Below are positions 1 through 9,596 of a stretch of 64,000 bases of DNA, in pieces. Numbering within the stretch: the stretch's first letter is position 1; every line of letters begins with the position of its first letter. Origin of the DNA: Vibrio methylphosphonaticus (GTDB taxonomy: Bacteria > Pseudomonadota > Gammaproteobacteria > Enterobacterales > Vibrionaceae); assembly GCF_023634655.1 (NCBI RefSeq), contig NZ_JAMKMS010000001.1, positions 124,001-188,000 of the forward strand, in the 5' to 3' direction. Made by a program: the position numbers and the translations under genes. The notes under the pieces were generated by a model. That model made no database searches, was not told where the DNA came from, and was given only the letters and a program-made list of their open reading frames with translations.

Positions 1-74
1 ATTCCTGCTTTGTGGCTTGATCCAAGTGTTATAGCAATTTAATCTAATGCTGTCGAAAGGAAAGTATAAAACTC

Positions 75-845
75 ATGATGAAAGACTATTTACCCGAATT
101 TGCAACATGGATAAGTCAAGTATCGAGCTTAACTTATGGTGATCCTCGTTTAGAAACAAAGCTGCCCCCTTCGGCAGACTTCGTTCCACTGGATACCGCC
201 CCCTATCATGGTAATCCACGTTTGGGTTTTCTTTATCAAGAGCTCTGCCGTCGTCATTTTGAGCAGCACCCAGACTACGACGTTGTTGCAGAAGAGATAC
301 AACTGCAACAGGATAAAAAGACACTAGGCGCGATCGACTTTTTAATTAGCAATAAACGACAGTCCACACTGGAGCACTGGGAAGTCGCCATTAAATTCTA
401 TCTGCTAAAAGATAATCGATGGTATGGCCCCAATGCAAAAGATCGCTTAGATATGAAGCTGTCTAGAATGTTAGATCATCAATTACTGATGAGTGACACT
501 GATGCGTTTAAAGCTCAATTTCCTGATTTAGCTCCCAATAGCAAGCATCTACTGATGCAAGGAAGACTCTACGTCAATCCATTCAATATCGAACCAGTGC
601 CGAAGCAATGCCTCGGGTTTGATCTAGATGAACATAATATCGCGGGTTTCTGGTGCTACCAAAAAGACATCGCTAAATTAACCGAGCCAATGTATACCCT
701 TCCTAAGCATTTGTGGGCAACTGGGTTTACGGGACCAAAGCCGCAGGCCTTAACATGCTGGCCTGAACATTTTGTCCACTGCCAATCGGAGTCTGGGCAA
801 TTTTGGTTTATCGTGCCCAACGATTGGCCGGAAAGCTCGATGTAA
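75..845 (+). CDS. DUF1853 family protein
   Basis: A 256-residue soluble protein without signal peptide or membrane segment. The N-terminal stretch with PRLGFLYQELC and the middle segment IDFLISNKRQSTLEHWEVAI resemble the DUF1853 family, whose function is not established. The central acidic and basic residues around EVAIKFYLL recall nuclease-like folds, but that is only an impression. The start is one of two adjacent ATGs (75 or 78) behind an AAAGGAAAG ribosome site. A weak sigma-70-like promoter (TTGATC at 17-22, 17-bp spacer, TAATCT at 40-45) lies upstream. The gene faces thiI and shares a bidirectional terminator with it. Confidence 0.75.
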   Translation: MMKDYLPEFATWISQVSSLTYGDPRLETKLPPSADFVPLDTAPYHGNPRLGFLYQELCRRHFEQHPDYDVVAEEIQLQQDKKTLGAIDFLISNKRQSTLEHWEVAIKFYLLKDNRWYGPNAKDRLDMKLSRMLDHQLLMSDTDAFKAQFPDLAPNSKHLLMQGRLYVNPFNIEPVPKQCLGFDLDEHNIAGFWCYQKDIAKLTEPMYTLPKHLWATGFTGPKPQALTCWPEHFVHCQSESGQFWFIVPNDWPESSM

Positions 846-988
846 TGGATCGACTAAGCGAATTAGATGATTAGCTACAAGCCCACACAGTGACTCGTAC
901 GGCTATTATATTTATGACTAATACAGCTATATCTTAATGCCACGAGCAAGCGATTAATGCCACGTTAAAGCCTAAATCTCACGATCAA

Positions 989-1011
989 AAAAGGCGCATA
1001 ATGCGCCTTTT
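989..1011. terminator. Bidirectional terminator between the DUF1853 gene and thiI
   Basis: A perfect 11-bp stem (AAAAGGCGCAT against ATGCGCCTTTT) around a one-base loop, with A and T runs at either end, lies between two convergent genes, so it can stop transcription from both sides. Confidence 0.85.
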
Positions 1012-1070
1012 AATCATATCGACTTATAAGCAAATTTATCTGCAAATAAAGACGGTGGCATCGCCTATTG

Positions 1071-2519
1071 CTATGGACGATAAACCTTAACGTTAGCAAA
1101 GCCTTGCTCTTGTAAGTACAACGCTTGGAGACGGCTCATTACACCACGATCACAGTACAGTAAGTACGTTTTCGTTTGATCAAGATCGCCGAACTGAGTC
1201 CCTAACTTAAAGAATGGCAAGTGCTTGACTTCTACACCTGCAATCTCAAGTGGACTCTCTTCTTCTTCGTCGGCACTACGAATATCTAATACAATCGCGT
1301 GCTCTTCTACCGCTTGAACCTGTTCGACCTCTGGTGCTTGCTGTTGGCTTTCTTTCTCTATATCACGGATGTCCATTACTCTTGCATCAGACACCACTTG
1401 ATCAAGAATTGAGAAATCGAATTTCTCTTCTTCCACTTCTAGTTTCGCTTTTACCGCTTTAACCGTTGGCTTCTTAGAAATCACACCACAGTATTCAGGC
1501 ATTGTTTTAGCGAAATCTTCCGTGCCAATTTCACGGGCGACATTAATAATATCTTCTTTGTCCCAGTTGATAAGAGGACGAAGAATTAACGTATCCGTCA
1601 CATTATCAATGTGACGTAAGTTGGTCAGGGTTTGGCTTGATACTTGACCTAGCGCTTCACCCGTGACGAGAGCTTGAATACCAAACTTCTCGGCAACCAT
1701 ACCACCAGCACGCATAAACATACGCTTAAGCACGACGCCCATTTGGCCGTCATCGACTTTTTCTAAAATTTCAGCGACAACGGGTTCAAAATCCACAGAA
1801 ATGAATTTCACTTTTGCCGATGAACCATACTTATTCCACAAAAAGTGCGCCACTTGCTTCACGCCAATCTCGTGAGCAGGCCCACCAAGATTAAAGAAGC
1901 AGTAATGCGTTTTCGAACCACGCTTAATATGCAGATAACTCGAGACCCCAGAATCAAAGCCACCAGAGATCAAGCTTAGCAAGTCTTCTTGAGTTCCAAG
2001 CGGAAAACCACCCAGACCTTTATGGCGAGCAATCACTTGGTTGAGTTTATCATTCGAAACTTCGACATTAACGGTAACGTCTGGCTTACTCAGTTTAACT
2101 CGTGCGCTCTCTATCGCCTGATTTAAACCGCCGCCAACATAACGCTCAAGTTCGATCGACGTAAATTCATGCTTCCCACGTCGCTTAGCACGTACGCAGA
2201 ATGTTTTATCAACTAAAAGCCCGCCATTCAATTCCAGCACCTGCTCGTAGATATCGTGCAAATCCGTGAAATCTGATTGTTGAACTTCCAATACATGGTG
2301 AATACCCGATGTATGCGTCAATATTTCTAACACTTCATTGTAGTATTGCGCCGAGTTTGCACTCACTTCAATGTGATCTCGACGATTAATCACCGCGACA
2401 GATTCAGTACGACGTTGAATAATAATACGCAAATTGGACTCAAGAATTTTGGTAAAGCGCTTACGCACTGAGTCACTTTTAACAAAAATCTCTGGATGGG
2501 GCTTTACGATAAATCTCAT
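1071..2519 (-). CDS. thiI: tRNA 4-thiouridine synthetase ThiI with rhodanese domain
   Basis: Makes 4-thiouridine at tRNA position 8 and passes sulfur to ThiS for thiamine thiazole synthesis. The 482 residues match the usual length of the long enterobacterial type. An N-terminal ferredoxin-like/THUMP region (about 1-170) is followed by the adenylating PP-loop SGGFDS at 185-190, the disulfide-partner cysteine in EYCGVISKK near 344, and a C-terminal rhodanese domain with the persulfide-carrying Cys456 in [11 protein letters not shown]. All catalytic elements are present. It stands alone on the minus strand with its promoter in the 258-bp gap before pomB. Confidence 0.98.
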   Translation of the reverse strand: MRFIVKPHPEIFVKSDSVRKRFTKILESNLRIIIQRRTESVAVINRRDHIEVSANSAQYYNEVLEILTHTSGIHHVLEVQQSDFTDLHDIYEQVLELNGGLLVDKTFCVRAKRRGKHEFTSIELERYVGGGLNQAIESARVKLSKPDVTVNVEVSNDKLNQVIARHKGLGGFPLGTQEDLLSLISGGFDSGVSSYLHIKRGSKTHYCFFNLGGPAHEIGVKQVAHFLWNKYGSSAKVKFISVDFEPVVAEILEKVDDGQMGVVLKRMFMRAGGMVAEKFGIQALVTGEALGQVSSQTLTNLRHIDNVTDTLILRPLINWDKEDIINVAREIGTEDFAKTMPEYCGVISKKPTVKAVKAKLEVEEEKFDFSILDQVVSDARVMDIRDIEKESQQQAPEVEQVQAVEEHAIVLDIRSADEEEESPLEIAGVEVKHLPFFKLGTQFGDLDQTKTYLLYCDRGVMSRLQALYLQEQGFANVKVYRP

Positions 2520-2711
2520 AGTCTAATCACATCTCGTTGGAATGCTGTCTAATCCGACAGTAAGGGCAATATAACAACTGTAGTATAATTCTGGGCGACA
2601 TTTCCATGCCAAATCGTCATAGTGTTAACGTCAGAATTTCTCAGGGGCGCAAGTATATACCCAACTGAGTCTTGGATTCCAGTTTCTGACTACGCTTTAA
2701 GCGACATCGAT

Positions 2712-2741
2712 ATAAAAACGCCAGCGCATAAGCACTGGCGT
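2712..2741 (-). terminator. Terminator after pomAB
   Basis: On the minus strand a stem of ACGCCAGTGC against GCGCTGGCGT type (10 bp, one mismatch) is followed by a run of five Ts. It closes the pomA-pomB operon before thiI. Confidence 0.8.
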
Positions 2742-2777
2742 CATAATAACTCATAAGCAGGTATCCATACGGCAAGG

Positions 2778-3713
2778 CTACTCGCCGTTCGCTGACACTT
2801 CTTCAGTAAAGAGAGGTTCACCTTGCATAATACTAATTTCAACACGACGATTTCTTGCGCGCTGTCTTTCTGTATCGTTAGGCTCTCTCGGTTCCGTATC
2901 TGCAACCCCTATCACTCTAAGCCTCTGATGAGAAAACCCTTTTACTTTTTCCATTTCTTGCGCAACGGAGACAGCTCTTTGAGAAGATAAATCCCAGTTT
3001 GAACGATACAGTTCAGAATCTAATGGTGTGTTATCAGTATGACCAGAAACACGTATTAGACCGGGAATGTCTTTCGCTAAATCCGCAACCTGACGCACCA
3101 ACGGCCTAAATTTAGGCTGTAGGAAAGCCGAACCTTCAGGAAAGGCGCCTTTTTCTTCAATTCTAATAACCAGTTGCTGACCCAGGTTTTCCACCTCAAC
3201 CGCACCTTGTTTAATTTCTTGTTGAAGCGCCATTTTTATCGCTTCTTCCAATTTCTCTAGCTCTTTCGACGCATCTTCACTTTCGGATGATGCCGTACCA
3301 ATTTGATTTTTCTGGGTACGATCGGCAGTTTGACCACCGGTAATCTTACCGTCATCACGCTGGTTGCCACCCGCTCTATCAGAATCGCCTTCTTGAAATT
3401 CCAATGTCTGCTGCGTAATGTCGATAGTTTGCTGCATGATGACGTCAATAGGGGTAGGCTCTGGTCTCCCAGGTCGGAACTCTTGCGCAATAATGCTTGT
3501 TCCCTTTGGAATGTCCTTCACTTCCAGTCTATTCTGCACACCAAAAGCAAACTTCATCGAGCCAGCAATTTGCTTAAATTTCAATACATCCATTTCTGAA
3601 AATGAAAGTAAGAGCACAAAGAAACACATTAACAGCGACATCAAATCGGCAAAGGTACCCATCCACTGAGGAAGACCAGGGGGCGGACAGTCACACTTTT
3701 TATCTTCTTCCAT
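2778..3713 (-). CDS. pomB: Sodium-driven flagellar motor stator protein PomB
   Basis: Stator subunit of the Na+-driven polar flagellar motor, anchored in the inner membrane and to peptidoglycan. The N-terminus carries the vibrio CDCPPPGLPQWMGTFADLMS signature, where Asp23 in the single transmembrane helix is the ion-binding residue (Asp24 in the V. alginolyticus protein). A long periplasmic linker follows, then an OmpA/MotB-type peptidoglycan-binding domain with SGHTDNTPL and NRRVEI. At 311 residues it is close to family length. It follows pomA by 42 bp in the same operon. MotB of proton motors is the alternative, but the N-terminal sequence favours PomB. Confidence 0.97.
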   Translation of the reverse strand: MEEDKKCDCPPPGLPQWMGTFADLMSLLMCFFVLLLSFSEMDVLKFKQIAGSMKFAFGVQNRLEVKDIPKGTSIIAQEFRPGRPEPTPIDVIMQQTIDITQQTLEFQEGDSDRAGGNQRDDGKITGGQTADRTQKNQIGTASSESEDASKELEKLEEAIKMALQQEIKQGAVEVENLGQQLVIRIEEKGAFPEGSAFLQPKFRPLVRQVADLAKDIPGLIRVSGHTDNTPLDSELYRSNWDLSSQRAVSVAQEMEKVKGFSHQRLRVIGVADTEPREPNDTERQRARNRRVEISIMQGEPLFTEEVSANGE

Positions 3714-3755
3714 TAGAGCGCCTCCCTGTCTTGCTCAACGGCTAGGACTGGCATA

Positions 3756-4520
3756 TTACTCACCGTCCAAATCAAAAGCGCGCTTGCTTTCATTAAGGTA
3801 GTTCTTCAAGTAGCCATCGATAACACGTGGGTTTTGTCCATCTTGAATAGCCAATACGCCATCCATAATAAGACGGCGATTGAGTTTCTCTTGCTCTCTT
3901 CGCAATGTCAGTTTATCGGCAATTGGGAAAAACAACATATTGGACAATATCGCTCCATAGAGCGTCGTTAACAACGCCACCGCCATCGCAGGTCCGATAG
4001 ATTTAGGATCATCCATGTTAGAAAGCATCGCCACCAAACCAATTAAGGTACCAATCATCCCCATCGCGGGTGACACGTCCCCAAATGCTTTGAATACACT
4101 GGCTCCTTTGACATGACGCTCGTCGGTAAGCGCTATGTCTTTTTGCATCGCATTTCTTACCACTTCCGCATCATGACCATCCACTAATAAGTCGATACCC
4201 TTTTGCATAAAGCTATTTTGGATATCCATCTCTTCTAGTGCTAGGAAACCACCTTTACGCGCCGCATCCGCCATTTCAACGATTTTGGCAATAAGGTCTT
4301 CAGGTTCATCCGTCTTAAACATGAACGCTTTGCCGGCAATTTTTGCCGCGCTAAAGAACTGGCTCAATGTGAACTTCATTAACACAACAAACGTTGAGCC
4401 GCCGATCACAATAAATACTGACGTTGTGTCGTAATAAATCATGATGCTTCCGCCAAGCACCATGGCTACAATAATTGATGCCACCCCACCAATGAGGCCA
4501 ACAAGCGTCGCTAAATCCAC
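3756..4520 (-). CDS. pomA: Sodium-driven flagellar motor stator protein PomA
   Basis: Membrane partner of PomB; together they form the Na+ channel and turn the rotor. The 254 residues have four predicted transmembrane helices: two at the N-terminus, a charged cytoplasmic loop of roughly 100 residues, and two near the end including SPAMGMIGTLIGLVAMLSNM. Charged residues of the loop that contact FliG are expected in the KAFMFKTDEPEDLI-EMADAARKGG region. A sigma-28-like promoter lies about 85 bp upstream, fitting the late flagellar class. Confidence 0.97.
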   Translation of the reverse strand: MDLATLVGLIGGVASIIVAMVLGGSIMIYYDTTSVFIVIGGSTFVVLMKFTLSQFFSAAKIAGKAFMFKTDEPEDLIAKIVEMADAARKGGFLALEEMDIQNSFMQKGIDLLVDGHDAEVVRNAMQKDIALTDERHVKGASVFKAFGDVSPAMGMIGTLIGLVAMLSNMDDPKSIGPAMAVALLTTLYGAILSNMLFFPIADKLTLRREQEKLNRRLIMDGVLAIQDGQNPRVIDGYLKNYLNESKRAFDLDGE

Positions 4521-4845
4521 TCAATACTCCGTTTTCATTTGACGTCGCACATGATTTTAATTGAATCAATAATGCGCTTGAGTCTATCGCTTTATACTGA
4601 GGTTATCGACCGCGCCTCAATATCTTTAAGTTATTTATGACCATAAAATCACAGTTTTGAGCATAAGTACTGTAAAACGTACGGGGTAAGCTCAGCAGCT
4701 AGCGGTTTAAGTATCTATAAATCGAATGTTTTTTTACCTGAAACCCAGTCAGTACTCTATCTTACCTACATTTTTAGCACCATTAATTTGACCATCTGGC
4801 GAGGCTCATGTAACGTTCGATCATTTCGGATAAAACAAGTACGTT
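4521..4845. other. Intergenic region between divergent pomA and xseB
   Basis: A 325-bp divergent promoter region. The pomA side holds the sigma-28-like promoter listed separately. On the xseB side a weak TTGACC near 4788 could be a -35 box. I see no ORF with a ribosome site and no terminator-like hairpin. Confidence 0.6.
4603..4628 (-). promoter_or_regulatory. Candidate sigma-28 (FliA) promoter of pomAB
   Basis: Minus-strand sequence TAAAGATA, 10 bp, GTCGATAA. The E. coli FliA consensus is TAAAGTTT-N11-GCCGATAA, so the -10 element matches 7 of 8 with spacing one base short. Stator genes are late, FliA-dependent genes in vibrios, which supports the call. Confidence 0.55.
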
Positions 4846-5088
4846 ATGGCTACGAAAAAACCAGAAAATATGTCATTTGAAGCGACGGTCGATGAACTCG
4901 ATCAGCTTGTCGAGCAACTTGAAAATGGCGATCTTGCACTAGACGATGCACTCAAAAAGTTTGAGCGCGGTATCGCTCTCGCACGAGCAGGTCAACATAA
5001 GCTTACCGATGCAGAACAAAAAGTCAGTATTCTTCTTAGCAAAGACGATAACGCTGAGCTGCAAGATTTCTCCCAACAGCCAGAGTAA
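4846..5088 (+). CDS. xseB: Exodeoxyribonuclease VII small subunit XseB
   Basis: Small subunit of the exonuclease that degrades single-stranded DNA from both ends together with XseA, which is not in this window. The 80-residue, largely helical protein has the typical MSFEATVDELDQLVEQLENG start and the DLALDDALKKFERGIAL helix. It is first gene of the xseB-ispA-dxs operon, as in E. coli, with only 8 bp to ispA. Confidence 0.95.
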   Translation: MATKKPENMSFEATVDELDQLVEQLENGDLALDDALKKFERGIALARAGQHKLTDAEQKVSILLSKDDNAELQDFSQQPE

Positions 5089-5096
5089 CGTCAAAA

Positions 5097-5993
5097 GTGA
5101 GTACCGACATGATCGAGACTTTGCAGTCTTATCAGATAAGAAACAACCAGCAATTAGATGCTTGGTTAGACGCCAACCCATTTCAAAAGCAACGTTTAAC
5201 CGAAGCAATGCGCTATGCACTGCTACTCGGAGGCAAGCGTGCCAGACCCTTTTTAGTTTATGCCACAGGGCAAATGCTTGGGTGCACACTGGAAGAGCTC
5301 GATACGCCAGCAGCGGCGATTGAGTGCATTCATGCCTATTCGCTCATTCATGATGACTTACCCGCGATGGACGATGACGAATTGCGACGTGGGCAAGCGA
5401 CTTGTCATATTGAGTTTGATGAAGCGACAGCGATTTTAGCTGGAGATGCGCTACAAACGCTGTCCTTTACTATCCTATCAGAAGGGCCGATTGCCCCTAC
5501 CTCTGAAACACAACGTATAGAGATGATAAAGCTATTGGCGTTTGCATCTGGTGCCGCGGGAATGTGCGTGGGTCAATCATTGGACTTAGAGGCTGAGAAC
5601 CGCTTCGTTGATATCAATGAACTGGAACAGATTCATCGCCATAAAACTGGCGCTCTAATAAAGTGTGCCGTTCAGTTGGGGGCATTAGCCGCAGGTGATA
5701 AAGGCGTCGCTGTTCTCCCTCAACTTGAGAAATACGCTGAATCTATTGGCCTCGCATTCCAAGTACATGACGATATCCTTGATATCATTGGAGATACTGA
5801 AACACTTGGTAAACCGCAAGGTTCCGACCAAGAGTTAAACAAAAGCACCTACCCTGCTCTGCTTGGGTTGGAAGGTGCACAACAAAAAGCTAAGGCTCTT
5901 TTCGAAGAAGCGCTTTGTGCTTTAGATGCAATCCCCTACAATACGCAATTACTAGAAGATTTCGCCCGATATGTCATCGAGCGCAACAATTAA
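5097..5993 (+). CDS. ispA: Farnesyl diphosphate synthase (geranyltranstransferase) IspA
   Basis: Condenses dimethylallyl or geranyl diphosphate with isopentenyl diphosphate to farnesyl diphosphate, precursor of quinones and undecaprenyl carriers. Both aspartate-rich Mg2+ sites are present: HDDLPAMDDDELRRG and HDDILDIIGD, plus the GGKRARPF substrate-binding motif near the N-terminus. The 298 residues are the normal length. A GTG at 5097 gives MSTDMIETL; an in-frame ATG at 5109 is an alternative start. It lies between xseB and dxs (22-bp gap), coupling two steps of isoprenoid supply. Confidence 0.96.
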   Translation: MSTDMIETLQSYQIRNNQQLDAWLDANPFQKQRLTEAMRYALLLGGKRARPFLVYATGQMLGCTLEELDTPAAAIECIHAYSLIHDDLPAMDDDELRRGQATCHIEFDEATAILAGDALQTLSFTILSEGPIAPTSETQRIEMIKLLAFASGAAGMCVGQSLDLEAENRFVDINELEQIHRHKTGALIKCAVQLGALAAGDKGVAVLPQLEKYAESIGLAFQVHDDILDIIGDTETLGKPQGSDQELNKSTYPALLGLEGAQQKAKALFEEALCALDAIPYNTQLLEDFARYVIERNN

Positions 5994-6015
5994 CAATACT
6001 AAGCGCTGAATTACT

Positions 6016-7881
6016 ATGACACTTGATATTTCCAAATATCCGACACTGACATTAGCAAATACGCCAGAAGATCTGCGTTTGATGCCAAAGGAATCGCTGC
6101 CTAAGCTGTGCGAAGAGCTGCGGACGTATTTGTTAAATTCAGTTAGCCAGTCCAGCGGCCATCTTGCCTCAGGTCTAGGAACGGTTGAGCTTACTGTCGC
6201 CTTACACTACGTCTATAACACCCCATTTGATCAACTGATCTGGGATGTGGGCCATCAGGCTTACCCACACAAAATACTAACGGGTCGTCGCGACAAAATG
6301 TCGACGATTCGTCAAAAAGATGGACTGCATCCATTCCCATGGCGTGAAGAAAGTGAATACGACGTGCTGTCTGTCGGTCACTCATCCACGTCAATCAGTG
6401 CCGCGCTTGGTATTGCGATTAGTGCGCAAAAAGAGCAACAAGACCGTAAAGTCGTTAGCGTGATTGGCGATGGCGCGATCACAGCTGGTATGGCGTTCGA
6501 AGCTCTCAACCATGCTGGTGACGTCCACCCAGACATGTTGGTTATCCTTAACGATAACGAAATGTCTATTTCCGAGAACGTCGGTGCACTTAATAACCAT
6601 TTAGCACAGGTGCTATCCGGTAGCCTTTATACCTCAATTCGCGAAGGCGGCAAGAAGGCACTTTCAGGCTTACCTCCGATTAAGGAGCTGGTTCGTCGTA
6701 CCGAAGAACACTTGAAAGGCATGATTGTTCCGGGCACGTTGTTTGAAGAGTTTGGCTTCAATTACATCGGCCCTGTTGATGGCCATGATGTCAATGAGTT
6801 GATAAAAACACTCAAAAATATGCGCGAACTGAAAGGTCCACAATTTCTGCACATCATGACCAAAAAAGGCAAAGGTTATGAACCCGCAGAGAAAGACCCA
6901 ATCGGTTATCATGGCGTTCCGAAATTCGACCCGTCGCACTCAAGCCTGCCAAAAAGCAGCTCAAGCAAGCCCACTTATTCTAAAATATTTGGTGACTTCC
7001 TTTGTGATATGGCCGCGCAAGATCCTAAACTCATGGCTATTACTCCTGCGATGAGAGAAGGCTCTGGTATGGTGCGCTTTTCTAAAGAGTACCCAGAGCA
7101 GTATTTCGATGTTGCCATTGCTGAGCAGCATGCGGTGACATTGGCAACTGGTATGGCTATCGCCGGCAACCACCCTATCGTGGCGATCTACTCTACGTTC
7201 TTACAACGTGGCTATGATCAACTTATTCATGATGTGGCAATTATGAACCTTCCTGTCATGTTTGCGATTGACCGAGCTGGATTAGTTGGTGCAGACGGTC
7301 AAACACACCAAGGGGCATTTGACCTTAGTTTCATGCGATGCATTCCGAATATGGTCATTATGGCACCGAGCGATGAAAATGAATGTCGCCAAATGCTCTA
7401 CACTGGTCATACTCATAACGGTCCAAGTGCTGTTCGTTACCCTCGCGGAAGCGGCAATGGCACTACGCCTGAGCCAACGTTTACAGCGCTAGAAATGGGT
7501 AAAGGACGTATCGTACGAGAAGGCAGTAGTGTCGCTATTCTCTCTTTTGGCACCTTCCTAGACAGTGCTCTAGTAGCCGCAGAAGCGCTTGATGCGACGG
7601 TTGCAGATATGCGCTTTGTCAAACCCCTTGATGAAGCCTTAATCCGACAGCTAAGTCAGTCTCATGATGTACTGATCACGATTGAAGAAAACGCTATTGC
7701 AGGCGGTGCGGGTGCGGGTGTCATTGAATTTATGATGAGTGAGAAGATACTCAAGCCGGTACTGAACCTAGGCTTACCTGACAAGTTTGTAGCGCAAGGT
7801 TCGCAAGATGAGCTACACGCAGAACTTGGCTTGGATGCAGCAGGTATCGAACAATCTATTCGAGACTATCTTGCCAAATAG
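6016..7881 (+). CDS. dxs: 1-deoxy-D-xylulose-5-phosphate synthase
   Basis: Thiamine-diphosphate enzyme that joins pyruvate and glyceraldehyde 3-phosphate in the first step of the MEP isoprenoid pathway. Transketolase-like layout: the N-terminal domain has [17 protein letters not shown] and the cofactor motif [15 protein letters not shown] (near residue 150), the middle domain has [18 protein letters not shown], and a C-terminal transketolase domain follows. At 621 residues it is full length. It is the last gene of the xseB-ispA-dxs operon and is followed by a terminator. Confidence 0.98.
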   Translation: MTLDISKYPTLTLANTPEDLRLMPKESLPKLCEELRTYLLNSVSQSSGHLASGLGTVELTVALHYVYNTPFDQLIWDVGHQAYPHKILTGRRDKMSTIRQKDGLHPFPWREESEYDVLSVGHSSTSISAALGIAISAQKEQQDRKVVSVIGDGAITAGMAFEALNHAGDVHPDMLVILNDNEMSISENVGALNNHLAQVLSGSLYTSIREGGKKALSGLPPIKELVRRTEEHLKGMIVPGTLFEEFGFNYIGPVDGHDVNELIKTLKNMRELKGPQFLHIMTKKGKGYEPAEKDPIGYHGVPKFDPSHSSLPKSSSSKPTYSKIFGDFLCDMAAQDPKLMAITPAMREGSGMVRFSKEYPEQYFDVAIAEQHAVTLATGMAIAGNHPIVAIYSTFLQRGYDQLIHDVAIMNLPVMFAIDRAGLVGADGQTHQGAFDLSFMRCIPNMVIMAPSDENECRQMLYTGHTHNGPSAVRYPRGSGNGTTPEPTFTALEMGKGRIVREGSSVAILSFGTFLDSALVAAEALDATVADMRFVKPLDEALIRQLSQSHDVLITIEENAIAGGAGAGVIEFMMSEKILKPVLNLGLPDKFVAQGSQDELHAELGLDAAGIEQSIRDYLAK

Positions 7882-7919
7882 CACGTGAGTCATATCTCGT
7901 AAGTTAAGCGGCAATCACG

Positions 7920-7942
7920 AAAGGCGACCATTGGTCGCCTTT
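7920..7942 (+). terminator. Terminator after dxs
   Basis: An 11-bp stem AAAGGCGACCA against TGGTCGCCTTT with a minimal loop, running into TTTT. It ends the xseB-ispA-dxs operon. Confidence 0.85.
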
Positions 7943-7960
7943 TCGCATTCTACAAGTATA

Positions 7961-7988
7961 AAAAACCGCTGTCACTACAGCGGTTTTT
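7961..7988. terminator. Bidirectional terminator, mainly for gltX
   Basis: A perfect 12-bp stem (AAAAACCGCTGT against ACAGCGGTTTTT) around a CACT loop lies just after the gltX stop on the minus strand and gives a second stop for dxs on the plus strand. Confidence 0.88.
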
Positions 7989-8005
7989 ACTATCAATACT
8001 GCCGG

Positions 8006-9433
8006 TTATGCGTTAGCTTCACGCTCAGCAATAAAGGCAAGTGCCATGGTAATACGAGCAATAACACGCTCTTTACCCACTAGCTCCATTACCGCATCAA
8101 CCGATGGAGATTGACCACCACCTGTTACTGCAACACGAAGTGGCATACCGATTTTACCCATGCCAATTTCAAGCTCTTCACAAACTGCCGCAATGACCTT
8201 GTCTTTGATGTTTTCTGTCGTCCACTCTTGCAACGCTTCCACTTTCGCAAGCGCGGCTTCTAACGGAGCTTTTGCTACGCCACGCAGATGTTTCTTCGCC
8301 GCGCCAGCTTCAAACTCAGAAAAGTCTTCATAGAAATAGCGAACTTGCTGTGCCAACTCAACGAGCGTGTTACAACGCTCACCCACAAGTGCAATTACGT
8401 CAGTGATCGCAGGACCGTTCTCTATATTTAGCTTCTGCTCGTCTAGGTGCCATTGCAGGTACTTTGCCACATACTCTGGCTCTGACGTTTTGATATAGTG
8501 ATTGTTAAGCCACAATAACTTGTCAGTGTTAAACGCTGAAGCCGACTTTGAAATCGCATCTAATGAGAACAAGTTAATCATTTCTTCAGTAGAGAAAATT
8601 TCTTGGTCACCATGAGACCAACCTAAACGAACTAGGTAGTTATTGAGTGCATTAGGCAAGTAACCTTCATCACGGTATTGCATAACTGAAACCGCACCGT
8701 GACGCTTAGACAGTTTAGCGCCATCATCACCAAGGATCATTGCACAGTGAGCAAAGGTCGGCACTGGCGCACCAAGTGCTTCATAGATATTAATTTGACG
8801 CGGAGTGTTATTGATATGATCTTCGCCACGCACCACGTGTGTGATACCCATATCCCAGTCATCAACAACCACAACAAAGTTGTATGTAGGTGCACCATCA
8901 GTACGACGAATAATCAGGTCATCCATTTGGCTGTTCGAGATTTCAATACGACCACGGATTTGATCATCAAATACCACACTACCTTCAGTCGGGTTGCGGA
9001 AACGAATCACGCACGCATCGCCTTCTGCCGCTGCGGCATTTGCTGCAACAATTTTTGGGTGATTAGCATCATAACGAGGCATTTCTTTGTTCGCTTCTTG
9101 CTCGGCACGAATTTCTTCTAATAGCTCTTTTGGTGCGTAGCACTTGTAAGCTTTGTCTTCTGCAAGCAGACGATCAACGACCTCGTTGTAACGGTCAAAA
9201 CGCTTAGATTGGAAGTAAGGACCTTCATCCCACTCTAAACCCATCCATGTCATGCCTTCAAGAATCGCATCAACCGCTTCCTGAGAATTACGCTCTAAAT
9301 CCGTATCTTCAATACGTAAAACGAATTCACCGCCCTGGCTTTTAGCGAATAACCAAGAATACAGTGCAGTACGTGCACCACCGACATGAAGATAGCCTGT
9401 TGGGCTTGGAGCAAAACGTGTTTTAACCGTCAT
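8006..9433 (-). CDS. gltX: Glutamyl-tRNA synthetase
   Basis: Class I aminoacyl-tRNA synthetase charging tRNA-Glu. The N-terminal Rossmann domain has the HIGH-type motif [17 protein letters not shown] and the KMSKS-type motif AKLSKRHG near residue 240; a helical anticodon-binding domain fills the C-terminal third. At 475 residues it has normal bacterial length. It is monocistronic on the minus strand, divergent from copA, with its promoter in the same 160-bp gap as the CueR operator. Confidence 0.98.
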   Translation of the reverse strand: MTVKTRFAPSPTGYLHVGGARTALYSWLFAKSQGGEFVLRIEDTDLERNSQEAVDAILEGMTWMGLEWDEGPYFQSKRFDRYNEVVDRLLAEDKAYKCYAPKELLEEIRAEQEANKEMPRYDANHPKIVAANAAAAEGDACVIRFRNPTEGSVVFDDQIRGRIEISNSQMDDLIIRRTDGAPTYNFVVVVDDWDMGITHVVRGEDHINNTPRQINIYEALGAPVPTFAHCAMILGDDGAKLSKRHGAVSVMQYRDEGYLPNALNNYLVRLGWSHGDQEIFSTEEMINLFSLDAISKSASAFNTDKLLWLNNHYIKTSEPEYVAKYLQWHLDEQKLNIENGPAITDVIALVGERCNTLVELAQQVRYFYEDFSEFEAGAAKKHLRGVAKAPLEAALAKVEALQEWTTENIKDKVIAAVCEELEIGMGKIGMPLRVAVTGGGQSPSVDAVMELVGKERVIARITMALAFIAEREANA

Positions 9434-9532
9434 TGAAAGTACCTTGTTGTCAACTGCGCACGATGCTCGTCATCGTACGTTGCAAATTTTGGACGCCATT
9501 TTATCACCTTATGCTAAATCTACAATGAATTG

Positions 9533-9564
9533 CTTGACCTTACCCTTACGTCAAGGTTTATGTT
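9533..9564 (+). promoter_or_regulatory. CueR-controlled copA promoter
   Basis: A -35 TTGACC (9534-9539) and a -10 TATGTT (9559-9564) are separated by 19 bp, the over-long spacing typical of MerR-family promoters. The spacer contains the perfect dyad CTTGAC-N11-GTCAAG (9533-9555), matching the CueR/copA operator of E. coli. Activation by copper-bound CueR would twist the spacer to allow open complex formation. The start point implied (about 9571) lies after the upstream in-frame codons, which fixes the copA start at 9597. Confidence 0.9.
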
Positions 9565-9596
9565 GTAACCTGACACCAAGGTTTTTGAGGTTTAAG

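Noticed and set aside
2641..2690. Partial intergenic repeat resembling a vibrio TATACCCAA element
   Set aside because: Only short fragments match from memory and no second copy is in the window, so it cannot be supported.
4939..5323. Overlapping frames on both strands across xseB and ispA
   Set aside because: Both xseB and ispA are clearly recognised in another frame; these are shadows without initiation signals.
8699..9121. 140-codon plus-strand open frame opposite gltX
   Set aside because: It lies wholly antisense to a highly conserved gene, has no ribosome site, and its length is explained by codon bias of gltX.
9444..9596. Extended N-terminus of CopA
   Set aside because: The frame is open, but the CueR promoter lies inside it, so these codons are not transcribed with copA; the HMA domain begins right after 9597.
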